DNA from: Mytilinidion resinicola
Taxonomy: Eukaryota > Ascomycota > Dothideomycetes > Mytilinidiales > Mytilinidiaceae
NCBI RefSeq assembly: GCF_010093595.1
Contig: NW_022985445.1
Coordinates: 310,001 to 374,000, forward strand
DNA length: 64,000 nucleotides
Reading direction: 5' to 3'
Shown here: piece by piece, positions 19,917-33,400 of the stretch
Layout: each line of letters starts with the position of its first letter
How positions within the stretch are numbered: position 1 is the stretch's first letter
Notes under the pieces: generated by a model
Told to the model about the DNA's origin: nothing
Databases searched by the model: none
What the model saw: the letters and a program-made list of their open reading frames with translations, nothing else
Translations under genes and position numbers: made by a program

Positions 19917-21132
19917 TTAGGCGGCAATAGGGCAATACTCACATCCAACAGTTTTCCTATCAGCATCTAGCACAGTATAATAACCCCTCAAAAACGGCGT
20001 CCCCAGCGCAATGAAGTCTCTCTCACCCCTTCGACTAAACGGCTGAACCCAACAACGCACCGGACTCCAAGATCTCCAAAGTCCATCTCCAGTGTGTAGT
20101 CCCACGGACTCAGGGCAAAGTCCTGTCCATCGAGATTGTACGTCAGATACGGGAGGTCAGGCAGCCTCTCGCAACGGACCGAGTCGAGCCAGAACGGGAC
20201 ATGCTCCGGCTGGATGACATCTCGCAGTCTGCGAAACGCAGCCTCGGGGAGCCAGATAAAAGGCTCCACCGTGTCCAGCCGCGCCGTGTAGCCAGCTAAG
20301 TCGACTCTTTCGTCCCCGCCCTCCCCCCATGCTAGACCACGCGCTTCGACCCGCCATGTGCCATTAAGCATTGGCGGGCCGCTGTCAAACGGGTCCTGCA
20401 GCCCGTGATCAGGGTCCGTCGCATTTGATAGCGAGAGCTCAACGATCTCGCCCTCGTACATCTCCGGATTCGTCCCGCCGAACATGATCTCCCCCGGCAC
20501 GGCGCGGCGGCCCTCCGTCGCGCCTAACGCCAATGACACGACATTGTGCGGGAGTAGGCCCTGTTGAACCATGCTCGCAAAGGAGCTAGCGATGCCGAGG
20601 GTCGACCACGCCTCATGGGGCGGCGCGAGACCGAGGACGGAGTCGAAGTCCTCGCGCCAGAAGATGCTTTGGAGTTGAGTCACTCTGTCGAGCGTGGCGA
20701 AGGGCTGGTTCTGAATCTCTAGGCCAGCGATGGCGAGGGTGTCGGAGCTGAGGTGGCCGGAGGCGCGGATACCATGGTAGTAGAAGTCTGTGGCGGTTCC
20801 GTTGGCGACCGTGTGGTGAGTCTTTGAGGAAGAAGAGCGGTACTGATGGTGCCCCTGACATGGCTCGTCGTTGCAGCCTGCTGACAAGGTGAAGGCGTCG
20901 GACCAGTTTATGTCGATGATGCTTCGGAAGGGTTGGGGTGGGGTCCCGATGTTGATGATTGTGAAATACTGGAGGTTTTTTAGGTTCTGTATTGACATGT
21001 TAGTCACTTTAGAAAGGCTTGGATTGTGGCAAGTTATACGGTAATTGGAGCTGAGAAAGGGCCAGCGACAGGCGAATTCGACGCTAGAATCAGGCTCTGA
21101 ATGACTCTTCCTATTGCGCTGTCGGCCGCCAT
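19917..21132 (-). pseudogene. Aspartic peptidase (A1 family)-like gene, frame-broken and with altered active site
   Basis: Exon 1 (21132-21040) and exon 2 (from 20986) join across a 53-nt intron with a CTAAC branch point; this gives PFSAPITNLKNLQYFTIINIGTPPQ-type A1 sequence. The first catalytic loop reads D56-I-N instead of DTG and the second D269-T-V instead of DT(G/S). Both Asp are kept but the flanking Gly are lost. Near 20060-20070 the frame must change to continue into the expected C-terminal block (DFIALGTPFLRGYYTVLDAD...), which ends at 19917. Without the shift the protein stops at 19988. No signal peptide is visible from the chosen ATG; the frame is open further upstream without an ATG. 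Pseudogene, or a non-catalytic homologue with one sequencing error. Confidence 0.65.
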
Positions 21133-21732
21133 AGCGAATAGGAATGGTATTTCCACATTTCTAATGTTGGATGCGTAGGGGTCGATGCAGTTGTAATGGA
21201 CTGGTAATATGGAACGTCCTATTCTAAACAGTACGACTAAAGATCGGATGCTATGTTTTCAGTTTCTTTGCACACTCTGACCAGAAAGGAAAGGCAGAGA
21301 AACAACATCCTAACCTCTGAAAGGCAGAGAGTAGTAGCAGCAGGGCTGGTGCGGCACAGTCTACGGCGCGTATGGAGCACATCCACTTCGAGAATTGGGA
21401 GCGCTTAGCGCATTTCTACGCTCTGACTGGCTCCCTGGACTCGATGACCTGCAGAACATTAGCTGTGCCATATTATATTCGAGGGCATGTGTACTAGAAG
21501 TGTGATATAGGCAGTTTATAAGGAACCTATGTAGGTATAGTATTATCGATTATATCCTACAAATGCTTCCCTAAAACCCATGAGACTCACCGGTCAGCCC
21601 TCATTTTGAAGCTCGCAAGTCCGCAAGATCGCAAGCCCATAGCGTATGTTACAGCCCCCAAAAGAATGGCCTTAGCCGGATGCGCCTATGCCGAAACACC
21701 AAGTAAATCCCATAGTCACCCCGTCTAGTCCA
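21133..21732. other. Intergenic between peptidase-like gene and IES1
   Basis: The part next to 21132 stays open in the peptidase frame for about 45 codons (back to about 21257), so an upstream exon is possible. The remainder shows no gene. Confidence 0.4.
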
Positions 21733-24250
21733 TTAGCTTTGCTCCGCCGCCTCAAGCTCACGATCATAGTCATCCATCTGCTCATCTTCGCTATCGTACA
21801 CACCAGCAGCCTCCAGCATCTCCCGATCATCCTCATCCATCTGATCGTCGACATCGCCGTCGCCGTTGTCATAATCCATCTGACTATCGCCACGCTCGTC
21901 GCGATCGCCTTCCGCATCCACCCACACGAGCTCGGCCCCATTCTTCTTCTTCCGCTTGACGGCCTCAACGCCGCCCTCCCAGCGCTCCAGCCGCCTTGCA
22001 ACGCGATTCATAATCTTTGCGCGATTGTAGGCTTCCTCGCCGCAGTCGACCTTCTCAGCGTCGCGGACGGGTAGTAGGCCACCAAAGCCGAGCGGAATAT
22101 GCTTGCCATGGGCACCGATATCTGAGTCTCCGTAATGGGCAGCTTGGTCACTCTCGTCCTCGTCGGTGTCGTAGCCGTCTGGCAAGAGCTTGCATCGCAG
22201 CCATGCGAGCCAGAATGCGCCTTTATTTTCGCGTCGTCGCTTGGCGACTTTGTACTGCTCGCGGAGACCGCGGTCGAGGATCACTTCAACGCGTTTACGT
22301 CGGAATTGCTCGACTGCGAGTTGGTGTTGGGTTAGCGGGCGAGAGCGCTTGTGCGAGGGATCTGAGCCGTTAAGGGGAAGATAGAAGCCATGAGGACCGC
22401 TAGTATGAAGGGAGACGGTGGGACCGTTGGTAGAAGGAGAAGTGCCGTCCTGGCTTGCTTCTAGCTTGTTTTTGAAAGCGTTCCGTCCCACTGTACCGTT
22501 GTTGCGGTTCCGAGACCAGTTGCCACGGCCAGGGCCTTTTGGAGGAGTAGAGACCGACGGAGTCTCATCGTTTAGGAGGGTGTTAATTCGCATGTTTGGA
22601 GTGCTCTTCTTGTCAGTCATGCCACCATAGATGAAGTTTGCCATCTGGTGTGGAGACGGAGATCGTGTGCGATCAGTGTCAGACGCATAGTCCAATGCGA
22701 GAGACTTCGCGTGCGACATTGGCTTGCGCCCACCCTTCGAAGAACCTAAGTTCAGTTAGCAGTTGCCATGCTAGGGGAGCATCCATAAAAAACGATATAC
22801 TTACCATGAGATGGAGAGTGATGATCTCGACCTGGTGTGGAAGCTCCGTCATCTGCGAGGACCGAGAAGACAGGGTTCTGATTGAAAGCTATCGTACCGT
22901 TAGGGAACTGGGCTGGGAATTCGGGACGCTGCATCTGGAGCCACTTAGCATGAAAGAAAATATTTGCACTAACCTTTTTTGCCCGTGCGTTTGGGTCCAG
23001 TAACGACAGGGGCCATGTCACTTGCAAGAATCGCTGCTGAAAAGTTAGAATTAAAAATCCACGTGAGTGCCAAAGAATTCATACCGATTCTCTCCTTCCT
23101 CTTTACATCGCCGAAGTTCTTCTCTTCGTCCGTGTCAACATTCTCTAACGCGACTTCGTCGTCCGTAAGATGCTTGAAAGCTGGGCATTTGATCGGCATG
23201 CCACCAGTAGCATCACCTTCGGTCCCTGGCAGGCCAGATCCAAAAGGATTGTTCAACGCAGCCTCTGATGAGAAATCGCTCTCGAGATACCACCACATGA
23301 GCCACAAAAACGCTGTTGCGCGACTTCTGCTGCTCAGGGTGCTTCGCATGACCAAGTCAAAGAAATCGCGCGGAGGATAGAAATGTATCTCGGAAATCTT
23401 GGGGGCATATTGCGCGAGCACAAATATGAGATTGACCGGGTTGGTACGGGGTACGGCATGGTTCTTGATGTCTTCGATCGTGCTAGGTTGTTCGATGTCC
23501 TCCGTTGCTCCTTTGAGTATAGACTTCAGCCTTGGGGCGTCTTGTAGCTGCTTGTATGCATTTGGGTCTTGGTGCGCTTGGAGAGATGGAATCGAGTGGT
23601 AAGTACGAAGCTGTGCTCGCATCTCAGGGAAAACTACAAGATGGGTTAGCATCCGGTCAGCAGATGTGTGCGAGAGCCAACGTACAGTTCAGAGTCGTGT
23701 TCATCCTTCCAACGTTCACCAGCAGACAGACCATAGCCATGTTGATAGCCGCAGCTCTCTCCGTCAGGAGTTTATCCTTTAAGATCTTGGAACACTTGCT
23801 GCTCTTTGCCATCGCATCTAGGTATATGTCCGCAAAAGTGTGGCCACCTGTTCCATCTGAGACCTTGTGGAATACTTGCTGGTGGTCCTCGAAGACGTAG
23901 CGGAGGAAGTCGTACTGAATATCCCTCCGCCATAAGGGAATGCCGTCATCCTTCTTCAAGTGTCGTATTTTGTTGCCAGAGTAGACAGATGAAACGCTTC
24001 CATTTGCGTTCCGGCGCGTCGTGGTCGTGGTCGCAGTGTACATGGGCAATTCGGACCCGGGTCCCTTGGACGATGTTGCAGACTTTGGGGCGCGATCATC
24101 CTGACCGTCATCATCATCGGGTGGGAGCGAGGGCTCTGGATCGGGAGGTGTTAATTCTTCCATGGCTACTGAAGGTTCCGTGGCCAGTATATGCCGAAGA
24201 CTGTTCCTGGAGTCGGGCTCCTCTGCGCGAGGTGTCGTGTTCGGATCCAT
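21733..24250 (-). CDS. IES1: INO80 chromatin-remodelling complex subunit Ies1
   Basis: Nuclear subunit of the INO80 nucleosome remodeller. Five exons: 24250-23686, 23633-23085, 23036-22974, 22888-22805 and 22745-21733, giving 757 aa. The conserved core includes KKDDGIPLWRRDIQYDFLR, HTFADIYLDAMAKSSKCSKI, RMNTTLNFFPEMRAQLRTYH and FLWLMWWYLESDF, followed by ASDTDRTRSPSP. The C-terminal third is acidic (DEDDREML, DSEDEQMDDY). The fourth exon was set by phase: acceptor TAG at 22889, 10 nt after a CTAAC branch point, is the only join that stays open. The first in-frame ATG is at 24250; the frame is open upstream but only with TTG. Confidence 0.82.
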
Positions 24251-25518
24251 GTCGAGCTCAGGTCGCGCCAATGCAGCGCGCAAGGAAATGTTTCGAATTT
24301 GCAGGGGGTTGTTGCAGTGACACCGTAGACGTGGATGATCACCGATGGATTCGATTCTCAAATATTTCGAGCGACAGCGCGCCCGCGAACTTTCTTAATC
24401 CAAGAGCTGCTGAAAGCGCGAAGCAGGATCGCCGTCGGGACAGGGCGCACTTTAATCCGCAGACACGTGATCATTTTCACGTGATAATGCACACAGACGT
24501 CACAGAAGTCGTGGATTGTTAGCTGTTAGGCTTCGATGAATATAGGGTGGCTGTCTAATACTATTCGTGGGCTGCCACTTTCTGTTCAAGGAAACCTGGC
24601 TGTTCACTGAGATATCACTTCTCAAACACGTCACTTTCAAAGCAGAGTAGAGTCCGAGTCGCTCCATAGGAATAGTCTATTTAAGTCGCCCTCCATTAAG
24701 ACCGAAGACACTTTTTTGATTTGATGATCTATCACCCAAAGTCATTACCGCTGCCCGGAGCGCGTAGATAGTGGCTCAAGGCCTTCCGCCACGAGTTAGG
24801 GCCCTCCGTTTCCCCAATTCCATGAAAGAAAAGCCGTAAACCGCAGACTTTTTCCATCGCCGATCCTGTACTAGAGGCGCCAGAAGGCCTAACACCCACT
24901 GTGAACGCCACGCATGTGCGATAGAGACCACCGCCCCCTCGTCGTCCAAAAAAGGCCCACTTCTCGCTGGTATATCCTTCCAAATGACGACGAAAAAGCG
25001 CATGTTTGTCCGAGACGTAATGACCAAAGGGATAGCTCGCTTTTGTGAAACTGTAAAGAAAAAAGAGCAAAGGAAAAGAAGATGCCCCATCGGCCTGGGA
25101 AGCCGGAGAAACGAGATCTAACTGGATTGGTAGCCCCCCAAGCAGCAAGTAGTGAAAGCGGAAAAGGCATAAGATGTTCGTGACGGCATTTCCTCGAGAT
25201 AAGGCCTCGTGCCTACTGCCTTCTATGAGATCGAGCTCGATGTGAGCAGACGTGTGTGCGCCGTGATCCTGATGCAATGGAGCTCAATAAAGGAGGCAGG
25301 TCCGCAAAGAATCTCAACGCTATCTATATGCTGATCGGGGTATGAGAGCAAGTTCCGGACTTCCGTGTCGATTTGCAATCCTGGTAAAGCAGAATCAACC
25401 CGTGAAAACAGAAAAGAAAAGAGAATCGAGCCGTGTCGAGTACGGCTTTGTGGCCCCAGGCTGTCCAAGAGGGACTGAGGTAACCTAGGCGCCAGGTTCG
25501 GTGTTGAGGTAGAGGAAT
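24251..25518. other. Intergenic: IES1 promoter and DED1 3' region
   Basis: About 1.27 kb. The left 250 bp holds the CACGTGAT pair noted separately. The rest is probably DED1 3' UTR and spacer; open frames on the minus strand (24732-25277, 25223-25525) have no family features. Confidence 0.5.
24464..24503 (-). promoter_or_regulatory. Two CACGTGAT boxes and a CRE-like site upstream of IES1
   Basis: CACGTGAT occurs at 24464-24471 and again at 24478-24485, 14 bp apart in the same orientation. GACGTCAC follows at 24496-24503. The cluster lies 214-253 bp before the IES1 ATG. CACGTG is the core of Cbf1/bHLH-type sites. Confidence 0.45.
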
Positions 25519-27816
<2,298 letters not shown>

Positions 27817-28501
27817 GTTGAAGGATAGTCGGTGGAAGGGATTGCTAAGATTTTGTTGGGGGAGCGGTCAGGTGCCTGAGAGTACAGTCAGCAAGATAGC
27901 GACACAGGCGCAGCAAGGGCTTCGTCGTACCAGCGGGCGGGATGCAAGCAAGCAGATGCAGAAGCAAAGATTGCGACTTGTTGCTGGCAGACGGAAACGC
28001 GCCTGAAACGGTTCGTGACAGGAAAAGTGAGGGCGGAGGGCCTCTATTTCCCAGTGACGATAGAAGAAAAGGAGAGTGAAGCCAAACAAGAACAAACGAC
28101 TTCACGAAAGCAGTGCAGGGAGAGTTGTTGATGCACTAGAGGGGGGTTGTGTGGTGTTGAGGAGGGTTGGAAAGGGCAAAGGCTTTGACCGTGGATTTTC
28201 AGCGGCAAAACCGAAAAAGCCTGGGCGCGCTAGCGACGCGGCATCCGTGCGCACCTGGCATCCGGCCGACTTCGAGAATCACGGTACTGACCCTGTCCCA
28301 ACCTCCTTTGTCATTTGTAATTCCACTCATGAGACAAGTTTAGTGTGTTCTTGCTACCAGTTACTGTGCTTTTATATAGATTTGCATTGTGTGTGAAAGG
28401 CGTCACAGAATCAATTCGGCATTCGTTCTCGGTCTTTAAAGCGGATTGAAAAGGCCAAAGCAGACACAAATAAGCATACAAGGACATCATGCAAACTCTA
28501 T
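27817..28501. other. Intergenic: DED1 leader/promoter and cyclophilin 3' flank
   Basis: About 685 bp. Pyrimidine/purine-biased stretches near 27845-28100 probably belong to the DED1 leader. No gene seen. Confidence 0.5.
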
Positions 28502-29701
28502 CTACGCCATGCTCTTCTCCTTCACTCCATATGACGACTGGGTTTTGCGTGTCTTCAAGAAGATCCCCACAACACCAATGACTGCGCCGATGAAGAACAG
28601 CTTATGGAACAACGACAGCCCTTCGGCCGACACCAGCGCAATCGACTCCTTCCCGCCCGTTTCTGCTACCTTTTCCGGCGACGGTTGCCGCGATACCGTG
28701 ACATCCAGGTCGTCTCCGGGGACAGCAGCGTCTGCTGATCCGAACAAGTCTTCTTCAGAAGGTCAATTATCAGCGTTGTCAGAGCAGACAGACGGTGGCC
28801 CGGCTGGCTTAGAGTTCCACGTGGATACCTTCTTCTGGGACCTCGAGCTCGCCGCTCTTGGCAATCTTGACGGTCTTGGACGGCTTGTCTCCCGCGCCCT
28901 TGGGGACGTTCTCGATCTGGTCCACGATCTCGTAGCCCTCGAGCACCTCGCCGAAGACGACGTGGCGCCCGTCGAGCCAGGAGGTGACAACAGTGGTGAT
29001 GAAGAACTGGCTGCCGTTGGTGTCCTTGCCCGAATTGGCCATGCCTGTTTGTGGCGTTAGTTGCGTACTCTGGAATGCATCTGATCTGCTGGCCACTTAC
29101 TGAGGAGGCCCTTCTTGCTGTGCTTCAACTTGAAGTTCTCATCCGGGAACTTGTTGCCGTAAATGGACTTCCCGCCGGTACCTAGCACAAACATCAGCAT
29201 GGGCAAACAGGGTCAGGCCATTTGCTTCCTACCATCGCCGTTGGTGAAGTCACCACCTTGGATCATGAAGCTCTTAATCACTCGGTGGAAGGTAGAGCCC
29301 TCATATCCGAAGCCCTTCTCTCCGGTAGCCAAAGCGCTGGTTAAATGTGAGCTGGGGACTGTACAGGATGTCGAGTGATCTATGCATACCGGAAGTTCTC
29401 CGCTGTCTGTGATGTTTGTTAGCAACTGTCGAGTATGGCACGCGGGATGGCTTACCTTTGGCACCGTCTTGCCATAAAGACCAATCACGATACGTCCAAG
29501 GGGCTTATCATCGTGTTCAATGTCAAAGTACACCTGTAGTAGCACGCAAGTAAGCTTCTAACACACTCAACCGTGACGTCTACCACGCACCTTGTGGGTG
29601 ATCTTTGGCCCCTTCGCTCCTTCAGACGCCTGCGCGAAGAAGACAAAAGTAACGGTGAGAATCAGCAGCACCGAGATAACGAGTCTCTGTAGAGAAGCCA
29701 T
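28502..29701 (-). CDS. ER peptidyl-prolyl cis-trans isomerase (cyclophilin B type) with optional membrane tail
   Basis: Catalyses prolyl isomerisation of secretory proteins. Exons 29701-29591, 29533-29456, 29406-29390 (17 nt only), 29336-29233, 29181-29101 and 29044 onward. The signal peptide is [19 protein letters not shown]. Cyclophilin blocks are [24 protein letters not shown] and [13 protein letters not shown], with the cyclosporin-site Trp. Read straight on, exon 6 stops at 28809 with C-terminal HVEL, an HDEL-like retention signal (208 aa). If a GTATCC donor at 28828 is spliced to 28753 or 28750, a seventh exon adds a tail with [18 protein letters not shown] and basic KTRK, ending at 28502 (284-285 aa). 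Both products look functional; which dominates is unknown. Confidence 0.93.
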
Positions 29702-29908
29702 GGTGTCTGGAATACGAAGCAATGGGCCGTGGTGGGGTTCTTATGCTCGGCGGCGGCCATGAAACGGGAGAGGTGGCTCTCGGCGCAATGGCGATACCAT
29801 TTCTCCGGGACGCGACTTCCGTCTCTCTTTTACCAGGGCCCGACAGCATCGGATCGAGCCAGAGCAACGCCATCGCTGTACGCCAGTTGGCATCGTTCGC
29901 TATTCAAT
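29702..29908. promoter_or_regulatory. Short divergent promoter between cyclophilin and SWS2
   Basis: Only 207 bp separate the two start codons on opposite strands, so leaders and promoters must share this space. A GGCGGCGGCC run lies at 29749-29758. Co-regulation is inference. Confidence 0.6.
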
Positions 29909-30420
29909 ATGGTAGGCCAAAGCTATCTTATGAGAATCTTTTCAACTGACACACGCTAGGTTTTCATCTTCGGAAAGCCCTTTGCGGACCCAGACCTCCT
30001 CAGAGTATGCGCCCCATGCACGCTCCTTGCGCATCTATTGACATATACCCGCTGCAGCACTCTTTACAGACCTTCTTTGGCATTGGTCCTCAAGTCTGCA
30101 AACGCCTCATGGCGCGCCACTACCTCCACCCCACGATCCGAGTCGGCGAGCTGCCCAATCCCAAGATCCTCCAACTCAACGCCGACTTGGCAGAGATGAA
30201 ACTCGAGAACGATCTAAAGCGACAGATACGGGACGACATAGGGCGGCTGAGAGATATGGGCACATACAGAGGGAGGAGACATGCTATGGGATTGCCGGTG
30301 CGAGGACAGAGGACGAGGACCCAGGTAAGTAAGGTAGTGGAAGTTGCAGGAGCATGGCTGACTTGTTTGCAGATCAATACAGCACGGAGGTTGAATCATG
30401 TACCCAGATATACGTTGTAG
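29909..30420 (+). CDS. SWS2: Mitochondrial small-subunit ribosomal protein uS13m
   Basis: Four exons: 29909-29911, 29960-30004, 30058-30324 and 30373-30420, giving 120 aa. Exon 1 is just the ATG; the intron starts directly after it and GTT TTC ATC follows. The product begins MVFIFGK and contains TFFGIGPQVCKRLMARH, NDLKRQIRDDI and the S13 signature YRGRRHAMGLPVRGQRTRTQ near the C-terminus. The family binds the head of the small mitoribosomal subunit near helix 42 of 15S rRNA. Longer open frames that begin at 30007 run through an intron and lose the N-terminus. Confidence 0.93.
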
Positions 30421-33400
30421 GGGTTGATTTGCTGTAAAATACACTGTATAAAGTACATGGGAATGGAGTCAGTTGGATCATATATGAGAATGAAGCATAC
30501 ACCATATCATGCGATTCTTCTCTGGTTGAAGGGCGATGCGCCATTGATAGTGCTATGGTGCAGAGATGTCCCTTCAACTTTGCCGAGCGACTCTACCGAC
30601 TAAGAAGCCACAATTGTGAGGCAAGGTGTGCTCTCGAGGTCTCCATGTCTCCTTTTCCCTGAGCTATTCAGTAGGACCGCCGTCTAACATTTCAATTTTC
30701 CATTTTCTTTTTCTGAAATTTCCTTCGACACTTTCTGTGTTTGGACTCCTATCGAATGGGCGTGTATATGCTTATTAGAGTCTCCATTCCATTCAAATAC
30801 GCCCAATGTCACAATCTTAAGAGGCCATCCACACCATACTACTATACCTCTACGTATCCCAAAACAGGGCCGGGATGTGGCACCTGCACAGCAACACCAG
30901 AGTGGTGATTTAACGACAGCGCAACCCCAATACTAGGCTATCTTACCTGGATAAACTTGGTACATTATACTCAAGCTTTCTGACGAATACTCGTAAAAAA
31001 GGTCTGCATAAATTGGGTCTGAATGGCCTTGAATCGGTCTGTTCTTTCGGATACGGAGAGCATGCTCAGTCCGTGACTCGTCAACATTTCCATACCCAGT
31101 TTTTGTCCACTCTCATGTCCTGTCGCATTTTCCAACATCTCTCTGAATCCTATTAACCTCTTGGACGCTAGCAACCCCTCTTGCCCAGTTCACGCCCGCA
31201 GGTTTTACTACAGCTCCCATCACTCCCATTACTCCAACAAATACACCACCTCTACCCACCAGCCCGCAGGCCACCAAATCTTATCACATCCACACTTTCC
31301 AACAACAAAACCACGTGCCCCTCGGACCCCACGCAAAATAGAGTTCTGACCACAGCACGAGTCACCCGATGGCAGGTGATCGAGTAAGAAGTTTCCTGAT
31401 CTCAAAGGAACACACTGTAATGCTTACGCTTCTTCCGGGGGAACGTTGGCGCGGTTAGCATGTGACGAGCGTGGTGTGCGTAGAATCCGGGTTGAGATGG
31501 GGAGAGGGCTGGAGGACTTTAAGGTAAGAGATTGGTTTTGCTAGGAGTTTGTTGTATGTATGTATAGTATAGTATGATGGAGCTATAGACACGATCATGT
31601 GCCTTCTTCGAACGCGCGTCTCGTGTTCCCCCAAAAGTTTCGAATCAGTCTCAGATAGTTACTCTCAAGCCGTAGAACATCAACAGTCCCAAAAAAAATA
31701 CCCTGCATAATTACAAATACTATAAAACACCACTGTCACGCACCCAAGCCTCTACGTCCCTGCAATCCTCTAAACATAGCCACACTCCACTCCACTCTAC
31801 CAAAAAAGGCGGCACTACCCCGTCCCACCCTCCCCGCCGATCCGTCAGAAACCCACTCATCACCAACCACTCCATCTCGTCCATTAACCTACAAGGTAAA
31901 GCCCCCCTCGCGCTGACGTGTGCGTAAGACACAGCCGGCGAACGCGATCGACCATGCATCGACGCAGCCGAACACCGCCAGCCTAGGTGCGCTAGTGCGT
32001 CTTCCACGTGTGGGGCGGCTCAATAAAGGTTAGAAAAGCTCGAGCTTGAGGCGTTCGATGGGCTGGATTAGTGAGGTTTTCGTCTATCGGATCGGCGGGC
32101 TCCCGGGGGCACGGGCGTGGCATGGGCAGAGTCTCGGCTTGGCAATAATTTGCTTGCGGTGTTTGCTGATTACGGTGAGGATGGTGTATTTGGGGATCTT
32201 CTGGGGGTGGGACGGGGCTATGCTTGTGTCGAGGGTCTTCGAGTAGTTAACGTTGAGGCGAGGATGAGTGTGGTCGAGTTGTCAATAGAACACTGAAAAG
32301 TCGGTCCGCACTCCGGTGAAGAGTGAGTGCGTTAAGTAAATCGCAGGACAGATCCAGAGGGACTTGGCCGGGCGAGCGTTAGTGTAAATCAAATCAGCAT
32401 TTTCGACGTACTAAGCGTCACACAGCGATGTGGCGCGGCCGATATTGAGAATGACGAGGCGCAGCAATCCTTCTCGCCGCTTTGGCGATCTGATCGATGC
32501 CGAAAGGACTGGATATCTGATCATCACGGGCGGATTCCGGGCAATATATGTAAGATGGTGCCGAATGGAAGCAGCCAATCCACGTCCTCGGCGCCAGAAA
32601 TGAGGTCCGGCTAGGGCTGAAGCGTCCTTGAGTGAGCGTAACGTTACAGCAGGCTACGTGGTTACACGGAGCGAGGCGAGAGTGAAACTGCGTAACGGAG
32701 CCCACGAGGAGCACGCAGGGTGAGACTTGGGTGCAAATGAGGGATACATTCCGTGGTGGGCGCGATATTGCCGTTGCAGCGATGGCGCAAGAGAGCGGAC
32801 GTTCCCCGGACTGCTATTAACGCATCGGCTCGCCAGATCTGGACCTGCAGTAGTCCGGCGTGCGCAATTAGCGGCTCCCGGCACGGGCAGGCCAGGGCTG
32901 GCACCTTGCACGGCCAGCAACAGCACGGGGAGAAGGAGCTGCAGCTGGATCAAGCTTCGGATAGATCCTGGCGGGAGATGGAGCGTCGCACAAGAGGCGA
33001 CGTCGTCGTGGTGCGGCGGCCTTCGAGGTGCGCTGGAGAGCGTCCCCGCAGCGAGAGCGTTTCAAAAGAAAACAAAAAGAAGCGGCGCCATCGCCAGCTT
33101 TATTCGCGAGAGAGGATCAGGGCGGCAGAATCGTACGACTCGGCTGGTCGTCGGAGCGTCGAGGGTTTCTGAAGTGCAGCGCCCAATAGGTCCAATTCAC
33201 CCTGCTGTGACAGCGTTTCGGCTGGAGGTAGGAGCACGCGCCCAGCCCCAAACGCCAGCCGTCGTGGCACCTGTGGCGACGACGGGCACAGTTCTCGTCA
33301 GACTCGGGACAGGCGCGCGCAAGAGGGCCAAATTGACGGGCCTCGCCGGTGAAGCTGCGGGTGTGAATCCACGAACGCTGCATGCTGCACGCTGCGCCCA

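Noticed and set aside
20987..21007. Peptidase start at the ATG of MTNMSIQ
   Set aside because: Those codons fall in an intron with a GTATAA donor, CTAAC branch point and CAG acceptor; the upstream exon gives a better family match.
24732..25277. 181-codon minus-strand frame downstream of DED1
   Set aside because: Sits in the probable DED1 3' region, overlaps two other frames and shows no domain.
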